38,850 nucleotides of DNA from a virus. The stretch lies in the IMG/VR virus record IMGVR_UViG_3300048433_000447, positions 1 to 38,850 of that record; one strand, given 5' to 3'. The translations under genes and the position numbers were made by a program. Below the pieces are notes generated by a model, which was not told the DNA's origin, did no database searches, and was given only the letters and a program-made list of their open reading frames with translations. Shown in pieces: positions 8,401 to 17,400 of the stretch (positions are counted from its first letter, which is position 1; each line of letters opens with the position of its first letter).

Positions 8401-11400
8401 TCATCTAATTCTCTTAGATATTCTTCGTATACGTCACTATTATATTTTTCAGCAAGTTCTTTAAGTTCGTCTTCTGTTATTTCTTTACCTTCATTTTCAT
8501 TTAAATCTTTAGAATCTAATTCAACACCTGCTAATCCTTTGCTTGGCGTAATTACTTTGTTTGCTATATCTCTTGTTACTTCATAAGCAAATAATTTACC
8601 ATCTTCTATATTTAGATAAATAGATGTATTATCATCTACGTCAATAGTTCCATAAAATTCAACAAGAAGCTCTGGGAAAGGCGATGCAATAACTTCATCC
8701 ACTCTATCATAAAACACACCTTCTGATCCAAAAGAGTGCAACTTTCCATTTTTAAATACTATTTGTTTATTAGGATATCGTGTCCAATATTCTTTAGAAT
8801 CTTCAGTAAGTTCTCTTTCTCCTAAACCTAATTTTGAAATATAATCCTTAAGGTCTGATTTATTATTAGTTAATAATGCATCACCTAAAATTGATGCTAA
8901 TTCTTTACTTACATTTTTATCTAAGTAATTTCTAACACTTAGAACAGTTCCAAGTAAACCTGTTATAATATTATCTAAACCTTCATTCTTGAAAGTATTT
9001 GCTCTTAACATATTTGAGTCGTTAGGATCTATAGAATTATATACAATGCTACTCGGATAATGATCAGTATCTGCTACATACTTAATTGAATGAGCAACAT
9101 TTACATTAGGTTCTAATCTATCTGCTATTGCAAAAATACTAAAAATTCTATCCGTAAAATCTCTATCAAGCTGTTCGAACCTTGAAATAGCATCAACTAG
9201 TCTTTCTGTTTTTTTAATCTCTGTAGTAGCACCCAAATAAACTTTGTTTATTTCTTTTAATTCTTTTTCAATTTCATTTAAATTTGCATTATCTGCTCTA
9301 TAAGTTTGATCTGCAAATTGTCGGTCATCATCATACTCGTCTCCTACTTGTGTTATACACCACGGATTTGTTTCTTCTCCCCAATGTGTATCAACAAAAT
9401 TACGAACAATAGGTTGCATTTCAAGGTCATCATTAACCTCAAACATTTCAAACCCTTGATCAAGTTCTGTTTTTTTACCCAACTCAGGAATATTATTAGG
9501 ATTTATAGGTTTAGCTTTAACCTCTCCTGCAAACTTATCAATTAAATCAGCAGGTGATTTGTATTGTTGAGGGTCTACTTTTTTAAGTTCAGATATGCGA
9601 ATTGCTTCTTTTAATAATTCATAGTCTGTAACAGGGTTATAATTACCACGCTTTGCATAAAACTGCCCTAGCTTACGCTCTTTAGATGTAGCGTGAGTTT
9701 TTATAGCTTCTTTAAATTCTTCAGATAATGGATTTCTTTGCTCTAATTGCCGTTTAGCATTTTCTGTATTTACAGTTCCAAACACAGTTTCTACTTGAGT
9801 TTCTGCTAAAGTCTGACCAGTAGAAAAACCTTGCACGACAGAGTTAAACATATCTATAACTTCTTTATCAGGCATAGATTTAGTTTTTAAACCTACTAAT
9901 CCCAATAAACGATCTTTATAATTTTTAATACCTTTTCTAGTTGAAGGCAATTCGGTATGAGTAGCTGATAGTATGCCTGCTAACTCAGCAATCATTTCTT
10001 CTCGTTGCCCTATTTCAGAATAGTCAGAGTATAAATCACGATGTGCTTCAATTCTTGCAACTAATTCAGGACTAGCTACTTTAAGTGCATTATCTAATAT
10101 TGTATTTATTGCTGTGTCAAATGTGTCTACACCTAAGTAGTTATCAAGCAAAGCATGGAACGCTTCATGTGCTATTGTTGTTTTATTTACACGTTTACCA
10201 TTTAAAATAATTCTACCGTTATTGTAAACGCCTGCACTAGCTTTTTCTAATCCTGTTAGTTTAAGATACTGCTCATCATTTTCTGCTACAATAATTTGAA
10301 GGTTAGGCATTAATCGCAATAGAGACTTGCGTATATTAGCTATACGCTCACGAATAAATGGATCACCTCGGTTTTCTAAATCGTATACAAGTCTTAGCTT
10401 TGTATCATCTAAAGACTCACCTTCTTTTCTAAATTCCTCTACTTTTTCATCGTGTATATTTGTATTAAGAATTTCGTTTTTTGTTTTTTCACTTAATCCA
10501 CGAGGCTGATCTTTTGATTTTTCTTGCACATTTTGTTTTACTAAAAAGTCTAAATACTGAGCATCTTGATTGTTTTTAACAAAAGCATTGTAACGGTTTT
10601 GTGCATCTGTATCGCCATTAACGCCCGCTACAAAATCATCTTGTATCTCTGGAAACATTTGAACAAATTCACGTTGTTGTTCTTCAGACATAAACTTGCC
10701 AAAACTATTCCAATCAGCATTTGTTAATACACGCAATCCAACATTGTTAAACGATTGATTAAATTCAAATAATGCACTTTGGGTTTTAGATATTACATCT
10801 TGTACTTCTTCAGTTGTTTCAGCATATACGGCTTGATCTACTAAATCTTCCGCTAAATCTTCTGTTAACCCCATAGTAGTAAGTTTTGTTACAGCCGCTT
10901 TTCTGTATACTTTAAATGTTTCGCTTTCAGGGTCGTTACTGTCTTGTGCTTTTTTAATATCTTCAGCAAAATCATCAAGGTATTTTTTACTAAATGTAGC
11001 CTCTACAGTAGCAGATGCACCACCCATAACAACAACAGCAGGTAACGCTTGAACCATTGTGTCAACAGCACCAACTCCTACTTTTTTATAATCAGCATTT
11101 GTAACTATATTTTGTATTTCTTTAAGATAAGGAGTTTCAGGGTCTAAAGACTTCATGCCCTGCCCTCCTATTTCTTGAGCTGCAAATTGTCCACCTTCTT
11201 CTATTGTTTCACCTATAATACGATAAACCGCATCTACACCACCTGCGGCTATTCTTTTAACTAATTCAGGCTGTTTCATTAGCTTGTTCATTATTTTGCG
11301 TTTTATAGGTTTTAATACTGCTGTGCTTAAACCTGTGCCTTTAACAAAAGGTATATTAACAGTTTGCTCAATTAACGCAAATGGAACACCAACAGTCATA

Positions 11401-12434
11401 GCTATTTCAGCCGCACGCCGATACTCGTCATCTGGCATATTTATTACATCTTTGTCGTACAGGTATTCTTTCATCATGTCGCCTGCACCAAGCTGTTGAT
11501 TGTATGAAGTAACAGCTAACCCGCCACCTACACCGCCTGCAAATGCTGTAGATGCTGATCCTGCCAAACCAAGAATAGCATTTTCTGCCATCATGCCTGC
11601 ACTTTGCAACGCCATCATACCGCCACGCTTAGGATTAAAGTAATTTAAATCACTATAATCGTATGCACTACCAACTCGTTCTTGAATGATTTTATCATTT
11701 TCAATAAGCTGTTGCACTTGCTCTCGATCACCTTGAAGAACATTCTCCATAATGCGTTGAGACAAACCTACATTATAAGTACCATATCGTGTGCTACCAA
11801 CAATGCCACCAGAGCCTTTTAATGGAACACCTGATTGATCATAGTCTACATCAAGAGTTCCTTCTAATGCATCTTCTTGGAATGCACGCTCTCCAGATAA
11901 AAAGAATACATCTCGTAATGCAAACTCAGGCGGTACATACCCAGATGGCGGTGTTACATTTGGTTTAGCTTGCGGTTTAGGCAGGCTAACATATTGAGAA
12001 ACAGTTCCTTGTAAATCAAAATAATCATCATCTTCAGGCTTAGAGTGTTCTTGTTTTAGTGTTTCTCTAACTTGTTGAAATGGTATTGGTTTATTTTTAT
12101 CAATATTGTTTTCTTCACGAATATTTAAATCTATTGCTTGATTTACAGAGCCATCCATTATTTGTCGTGCAGGAATGTTATTTTTAGCTCCATAGTATTG
12201 GCGTACTACGTTTGTATTATCTATTTCAGCAAATGGTTCATCTAACTGTTGACCCACCATTTCAGGCATTTTAACAGCTTGATTTAATATTTCATTAGGT
12301 CTAAAAGCTAATGTAGGTTCGTTAGCAAACGAATAACCACGATTATAATATTCTTGTTCTTTTTTTAAAATTTCTTCTTTAGAATATCCACGCTCTACGC
12401 CTAATTTATAAAACTCTTCTTTTGATTTAAACAT
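5472..12434 (-). CDS. Giant internal virion (ejection) protein with zinc-metallopeptidase motif, gp16-like position
   Basis: The 2320-residue product is much longer than T7 gp16 (1318). A Gly/Ala-rich hydrophobic stretch lies around residues 270-320, as expected for a membrane-entering ejection protein. A zinc-peptidase motif HEAFH occurs at His756-Glu757-His760. Long charged coiled coils occupy about 1750-1980, and the C-terminal 350 residues are more globular. The decapeptide-like motif KFGGKEQR occurs twice (about residues 1377 and 1658). It follows the gp14-like and gp15-like genes, which matches the T7 order of internal core proteins. I infer that it is ejected into the cell early in infection. 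The peptidase may open the cell wall, mature the core or act on host proteins. A distant zinc ligand is not identified. Confidence 0.75.
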   Translation of the reverse strand: MFKSKEEFYKLGVERGYSKEEILKKEQEYYNRGYSFANEPTLAFRPNEILNQAVKMPEMVGQQLDEPFAEIDNTNVVRQYYGAKNNIPARQIMDGSVNQAIDLNIREENNIDKNKPIPFQQVRETLKQEHSKPEDDDYFDLQGTVSQYVSLPKPQAKPNVTPPSGYVPPEFALRDVFFLSGERAFQEDALEGTLDVDYDQSGVPLKGSGGIVGSTRYGTYNVGLSQRIMENVLQGDREQVQQLIENDKIIQERVGSAYDYSDLNYFNPKRGGMMALQSAGMMAENAILGLAGSASTAFAGGVGGGLAVTSYNQQLGAGDMMKEYLYDKDVINMPDDEYRRAAEIAMTVGVPFALIEQTVNIPFVKGTGLSTAVLKPIKRKIMNKLMKQPELVKRIAAGGVDAVYRIIGETIEEGGQFAAQEIGGQGMKSLDPETPYLKEIQNIVTNADYKKVGVGAVDTMVQALPAVVVMGGASATVEATFSKKYLDDFAEDIKKAQDSNDPESETFKVYRKAAVTKLTTMGLTEDLAEDLVDQAVYAETTEEVQDVISKTQSALFEFNQSFNNVGLRVLTNADWNSFGKFMSEEQQREFVQMFPEIQDDFVAGVNGDTDAQNRYNAFVKNNQDAQYLDFLVKQNVQEKSKDQPRGLSEKTKNEILNTNIHDEKVEEFRKEGESLDDTKLRLVYDLENRGDPFIRERIANIRKSLLRLMPNLQIIVAENDEQYLKLTGLEKASAGVYNNGRIILNGKRVNKTTIAHEAFHALLDNYLGVDTFDTAINTILDNALKVASPELVARIEAHRDLYSDYSEIGQREEMIAELAGILSATHTELPSTRKGIKNYKDRLLGLVGLKTKSMPDKEVIDMFNSVVQGFSTGQTLAETQVETVFGTVNTENAKRQLEQRNPLSEEFKEAIKTHATSKERKLGQFYAKRGNYNPVTDYELLKEAIRISELKKVDPQQYKSPADLIDKFAGEVKAKPINPNNIPELGKKTELDQGFEMFEVNDDLEMQPIVRNFVDTHWGEETNPWCITQVGDEYDDDRQFADQTYRADNANLNEIEKELKEINKVYLGATTEIKKTERLVDAISRFEQLDRDFTDRIFSIFAIADRLEPNVNVAHSIKYVADTDHYPSSIVYNSIDPNDSNMLRANTFKNEGLDNIITGLLGTVLSVRNYLDKNVSKELASILGDALLTNNKSDLKDYISKLGLGERELTEDSKEYWTRYPNKQIVFKNGKLHSFGSEGVFYDRVDEVIASPFPELLVEFYGTIDVDDNTSIYLNIEDGKLFAYEVTRDIANKVITPSKGLAGVELDSKDLNENEGKEITEDELKELAEKYNSDVYEEYLRELDEAKMDQYERGAELYEDNPKLRNSALHKTLYVGEYFSKFGGKEQRSFSDDELNDFLNSVQGGSTSSSLYLDTTIDNYADLASGLDLNVLIPSDRISFQDQMAEAVKFYGLDADGNFDQVLFIEEITNIYVLKGMEKGRVTFNSTQQAGFVLAVSLLDQSVRSMQSQLNDLKINGQLEASQRLEDKIIFQKSKIEQFAQILVESRSETARVLGSHRNTIRDDYTEENVLRKALEASPEGLSSLDEQYLRTRARKLSELNERIDNTETAVNQEDDEYYDGQVDDYFKYTRENVPKESFLAKARKAVKDISNRAGKFFGKFGGKEQRIPDARARGGILETDNYKDRPEILCARLAELFISDDVKDGKPLDKDSIINRIKRVLEQDGQEFSVRDIKKAIAENTLKQYDLRKQYVSFLSLLKISATLDEDLSKAASKIFDTEKIVRNNSANVKAVKEILDKMIANLDALANTVNTVYDDKLVQALREKIENIRKLANDVTHPKLMGKRKSEVVTEAQRELADLKKQSSVRKQIEELNKIIENKEFDVQLKKKEKALGVQSKELKKLLRERARLRTEINKRIAEIERRRRGFLRNLGLDLATVSRASLSMLDNSAVMNQGVFYWSLNPPAAMRDTMKNFLGFFVAGVATDIDNANKYNAQKYDLYNLGINLSEIDGGLLKGEEDFATRLFDTPLFKAIGVKFVKDASERAYVNFLNSMRIQLAVDFLNKHGQTTSEERIKEYFEFINSVSGRPTMPRSFENAAEALSYAFFSPRLTYSRLTLPVTSAYKLLQIRKDKSGRLIQRKIFRAWFGFFAFYATIITLCKLGGADVGDDPEDADYGKIVVGKRRFDISGGFKNTFRLFALAIKYPQLSKEDRKNIDLGEQIGRMFKWKLHPMFGATYEAFHGRDWVTKEDKEIKDIAFDSFAPIFLQNVKEAIDEDVDLEDLPLDLTLSFFGVGTQVYDKKDRKKKSKTQGTVIDLLD

Positions 12435-12436
12435 AA

Positions 12437-13915
12437 TTATTTCTCTGGGAAAAATTCCTCTTCAACATTTAATTCAAATCTTCCAAATAAACCTGATGTT
12501 CCTTGTTGAAATCTTCTTACAGATTCATATTGTCTAGCTACATTATAAATTTGTTGTAAAGTGTTTCCTAAAATTGCCGTATAATCATCTTCTGTAAGGT
12601 CTACGTTGTTTTTTTCCGCTTCAATAATTTTTTCGTTAATAGACTTTATGCCTTCGATGTAATATTCATTGTACATAGAAGCAGGTAAATTAGCAGTAAT
12701 TGAATTAAAATTTTGACGAAAAGCTCCCATAACTATATTTCGTTCTTGTTTGTATGTAGTATTAGATGTAGGAAAATTTGGGTCACCATCTAGCCAAAAT
12801 TGATTTCTATTTATATCTTTAAATGAATCTGTTAATGGAGAAAACATCCAATTTATAGTATCTGCATTTAATCCTAAATTATTAGCTCTTTCATAAAGTT
12901 TTCCTAAATAATCAATTCTATCTGTACCTTTAGAAATTCCCAAAATAGTTGGTATTTCACCAGTTTCTGCAAATGTATTAATGCTTTCGATTAACTGAGT
13001 AGCTACTTTTCTATCAGATTCACTTAAATCATTTATAGATTGAGTAGCATCAGTTTCTAATAATCCTTCAAACATTAACAAAATACCTTCTGGAAGTGTT
13101 TTACTTTCTCGCTGTGACTCAATCCACGGTTGACTTAATTCATTTCCTTTAGCTAAGGTAATACCTTCATCATAAGTAGGCTTGTATTGATCTCTAATGA
13201 TTTCTTTTCCTCTATTAAAAGCTCTTCTTTTTAATTCAAACCTTTGACTAGGATTTAATTTTTTTAAATAATCATCATTATATGCTCTTCGCAATTCATC
13301 AGGGTCTGTTGCTTCTAACATATTAGTTAAAATTCTACTATAATGACCTGATTTTTTAGCTGTATCTTTATCTTCTGGGCTTAAAGTGCCAATGTTATCA
13401 ATAATACTATCACCCGCTTCAATTTCATTATTATTAAATTTTTCATTAGCTAAATTTATTTGATCTACCTCAAACTGTTTAGCTTTATATCCAGTAGCTA
13501 AACCAGTATATTTAGTATCGATTGTGTTTTTATCTTCTCTCCATAAAGTATTAAAGGTTTTATCATCTACCATTCCACGAGATTCAGCCCATTCAGAATA
13601 AAACTTATCTAATCTTGGCTGTACTACTTGATCATTATATTCTATATCATTTAAATCAGAACGCTCTGCACGACCAACATTTAACTCTTTTTGTAAATTT
13701 ATTACAGAAGTTTCATAATTAGCTTTATCACCTGCTGTTTTTGATTTTGCAAATTGATCAATAACTTCTGAACCTAAATTTAAAACATCTTGCATAAAAG
13801 CCGCTTCGCTTTCAATACCTATTGTAGACGCTTTAATTGTAGGAGTAGGATCTATTTGAACACCTCTAGCTGTTCCTATGCTAGACTGTTGCTGATATAA
13901 AGGTATTTTTGGCAT
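12437..13915 (-). CDS. Internal virion protein (gp15-like position)
   Basis: A 492-residue, mostly helical, charged protein with no transmembrane segment. It begins 'MPKIPLYQQQ' followed by a Thr/Pro stretch, a start seen in gp15-like or N4-like internal proteins of aquatic podoviruses. It sits between the gp14-like and the giant gp16-like genes, with two or three bases to the next gene. The assignment is by position, size and composition. The function would be forming part of the ejected core. Confidence 0.6.
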   Translation of the reverse strand: MPKIPLYQQQSSIGTARGVQIDPTPTIKASTIGIESEAAFMQDVLNLGSEVIDQFAKSKTAGDKANYETSVINLQKELNVGRAERSDLNDIEYNDQVVQPRLDKFYSEWAESRGMVDDKTFNTLWREDKNTIDTKYTGLATGYKAKQFEVDQINLANEKFNNNEIEAGDSIIDNIGTLSPEDKDTAKKSGHYSRILTNMLEATDPDELRRAYNDDYLKKLNPSQRFELKRRAFNRGKEIIRDQYKPTYDEGITLAKGNELSQPWIESQRESKTLPEGILLMFEGLLETDATQSINDLSESDRKVATQLIESINTFAETGEIPTILGISKGTDRIDYLGKLYERANNLGLNADTINWMFSPLTDSFKDINRNQFWLDGDPNFPTSNTTYKQERNIVMGAFRQNFNSITANLPASMYNEYYIEGIKSINEKIIEAEKNNVDLTEDDYTAILGNTLQQIYNVARQYESVRRFQQGTSGLFGRFELNVEEEFFPEK

Positions 13916-13924
13916 AATAAGTTC

Positions 13925-14488
13925 CTATTTTAAAAATGCTTTAGCACCAAGTGATTTAAATCCTGCACTTAAAGTCCCTGCATCAGTTGATCCTGCAATA
14001 CCACCTAATGCTCCACCAATTCCACCTACCGCTCCTGATATACCTCCAAGTAATGATGCACGAGAAGCCGCTTTACCTTCTGCTATAGCGTTTTGAGCCT
14101 GAACCTCACCTTGATAACGACCAGTTTTTGCTTCCTGTTGAAGTGTTTGTTCTTGTAACAATCGATTACGGCGTTGGCTTTGAATGTCCATTTCCATTTC
14201 AGTAGCTTGTTCAATCATAACAGCTAAAGGAGTACCAGAGCTTACTGCTCCTGTCTTAGCATATGCGGCACGTTGTGAAGCCATTTGTCGGCGTTTACCT
14301 TTATAAGCACGAGTAGTTTCAGCACCCATTGTTTCACGAACAGAGCGTGCTTCCATTTCTTTAACTCTAGCATTATAGTCAGCCATTTGGCGTATAGTCT
14401 TAGCTTTTCGTTTAGCCGCTTTTTTAGCACTACGACTACCCATTATACCCTGAGCTAACTTTAGCCCGCCTGTAACTAGTTGTAACAT
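13925..14488 (-). CDS. Internal virion protein (gp14-like)
   Basis: A 187-residue protein with a short hydrophobic N-terminus, a basic Lys/Ala/Arg helix (about 15-35), a Gln/Met/Arg-rich helical core with 'VSSGTPLAVMIEQATEMEMD', and a Gly/Ala-rich hydrophobic C-terminal segment (about 143-170). This pattern is typical of gp14-like ejection proteins, which insert into the outer membrane. Its ATG at 14488 overlaps the end of the nozzle gene and has a GGAGGGAG SD site. Confidence 0.72.
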   Translation of the reverse strand: MLQLVTGGLKLAQGIMGSRSAKKAAKRKAKTIRQMADYNARVKEMEARSVRETMGAETTRAYKGKRRQMASQRAAYAKTGAVSSGTPLAVMIEQATEMEMDIQSQRRNRLLQEQTLQQEAKTGRYQGEVQAQNAIAEGKAASRASLLGGISGAVGGIGGALGGIAGSTDAGTLSAGFKSLGAKAFLK

Positions 14489-17400
14489 TACACTCCCTCC
14501 ACATCTACTACCATTGCTAATACAGTACAGGGCTGTGGTGTATCTGATACTACATAAACAGTTTGTAAGAACTCATTAGCATTACTTAACCAAACCTCCG
14601 CATCTTCAGTATTTAAAGCTGTTGTGCTTTCAAATCTAACTGGATCAAGGTCTGTTTCTGTTTGCCCTACTTTAGCTGACAATGTATCTTTAAATCTAAT
14701 TGTTGCTTTTTGTATAGCTTTTTTAGATCCTTGAGTTGATCCTCTACTATATTGAATATCTTGATATAATGGTGCTAGTGTAGATGTATATGGTAATCCT
14801 ACAATTACATTAGCATTGGTTTGACTACCTACATTAATAGCTCCACCAGAAACAGTAGCTGTTTGTGCAGTACCACCATTAACTTTATATGTTACTGTTT
14901 TATTTTCTAAATGGTCTAGTCCAGTAAAACTGCTACCAGTAAAATTTTTGTTTCTAACATAAAGATCTAATCCGCTATACTTTTTAGTATATGCACTTTC
15001 ATGTATTTGTGGGTCAAACTGTACTAGGTATCTATCATCAAGTATTCTAGGCTGTATACCTTCGCCTGATTTAACTGTTTGAACTTCACCTGTTCCTGTA
15101 TCTTCAATATAAAGATCAATGTTGTATTCGCCTATAGAATCGTAAGTAAGAGTAACTTTAGTTTGATTACCACTATCTTCAGTAGCATCTATAGTAACAG
15201 TAGGGTCACCTTCAAACTCAATAAATGCATCATTTGCTTCTTTGCTACCACTAACATTCCATAAAAGTATTTCTACACCACAAATGTCACCGTCAGCAAA
15301 CGTCATAGTTTTAGAAAAATTTGTGTTAAGAGATGGTGAACCTGTATTATACAACGTATCATTACTAGAAGTAGAAAGACCTGTAGCAAATGTATTAACT
15401 CTAGGTGTAGCAAATACAGCAGATGCTAAGAAGTGATTTTTTAAATTATAAATACCACCTGTTTGTGCTTTAAGAGCTGTGCTATTATCAGTTAAATTAA
15501 TAATAGTTCCACTTGAATCTTTTAGTGTAATAATTCTATTAGGCGTTTGATCACCTTCACTACCAATGATTTGTTTTAAGAAATAAGTTTGTCCATGTAC
15601 TAACCCACCAATGTCTGGAGTTCTGTTTGGAGAAACAGTATTGTTTAAATAAACAACAGGTATACTTATATGATCAGATGTAAATGGATGACCATTACCT
15701 GTTAGAGCAATTGTTCCACTACCAACCGATACAGTCCAATCAGTACCACCTCCTCCTTTAACGGGAAATTCACCAATAGTATAAGCGTGTTTGCAAATTA
15801 TTTGTGATGTTTCTGTATTAATTATTTGCCACTCTACACCATGAGTAGTACCTTGTTCGGCACTTGTTGCTCCTACGGTTAGCTCTTTATTAACCTGAAT
15901 AGTATGAGTGCCACTATCCCATGCAGGTTGATTAAATCTGTCTTCTGTAAGAGCATAAGCTACGTTTACTGCTGAATCACTATGACCAGATACTGTTAAT
16001 GTTTCAGGAACAATGTGTATTCTTTCGTTAGTAGGAGTAACGCTTTTTAATCTACCCTTAAACCCATATACATCTGCAGTAATATTAGATATAGAACCTG
16101 AAGTTCCATTGGTTTGTTCTACTGGCAACACAATAGCTGATGCTTCACCTGAGCCATGCACAAGTCTAGGTGTAACGTGTTTAGTTGGATCAGCAGTAAT
16201 TTCAATTTCTTGATTATCTACACCACTACCATTACTTACTAAAGTTACACTATTACTCCACCCCGTAGCAGGAGGAGAGTCTCCAGTATCAGAAACATCA
16301 GAAACAACAGATGAATCGCTTATTGTAATAATTTCCCATTTATCATTACTACTTTTAAAACGAATATTATAAACTCCATTAGTCCATTGATGTTTACTAT
16401 TGTAATCAGAAGTTCTAGTATAAACACCATTTACAGCAGAGGTGCTATGACCGCTAATAGTTAACTGTTGATCTTCTCTTGAAGACGCAATCGTTATGTT
16501 AAATTTACCAACATTTAATCCTGTAACAGCATCGTTAGGATTTTTGATTGTGAGGTAAACTTTATCTTCTCTGTTTACTTGCGGAATAACTGCTACAGAT
16601 TCTACTGTTCCGTCAAAGGTGTGTCTATGCCACGCAAATGTATTAGTTTCTCTTTCGTATGTTAACCCAACAAGATCACCATTATTACAAACTACCCATA
16701 TAATAGTAGCAGGTTGAGTTTGTACTGCAATCTCTTTAACTCCGTCTCCAATAATATGTTCTGCAATTAATGTTAAATCTCTAGCAAGATAATCGTTTTG
16801 GTTATTTTGAAGATACCACTCACGAATTTTTTTACCCTGACGCATAATAAATAAAATAGCAGAGTTAACTAGTACACCTTGAGCATTAGATGACCCATAT
16901 TCAGATCGTCTTTTTAAATTTAATTGTGTAGGTGTTACAGGTAAAGATTGATTGCCTGAACCTAGTGTCCATTCGCTTGATCTAGTACCAATGTTTAACT
17001 CTCTGCCTGCACACAACCATGTAATTTCATCTTGTGTTAATGAATTAAATTTTAAATCTAATGCGGCTGTATCTTCTGATCCAATAATAAAATTATTAAG
17101 ATCATCAATCTTACTCATCCATAATCTGTTAGGAAACTTTTTATTACCGCCAAAACATAATCTGTTTTCAAAAATACTGATACTGTTAGGGTAACCATTT
17201 TTACTAGAAAAAGCACTTTCTTGAGAAGCTACAATTTTAGGAAGACTTTTAGCCCATAATCCTTTATTTCTTTGTGTTCTAAAAGTACCACCAGTTGTAT
17301 AATCGTCATCAGCTCCAGTTCCACTGTCAAAATCTCGTGTTGCTTGATAATAGTCAACCTCTCCATCAAATGATAATCTTAATAATTTTGGATTATCACC

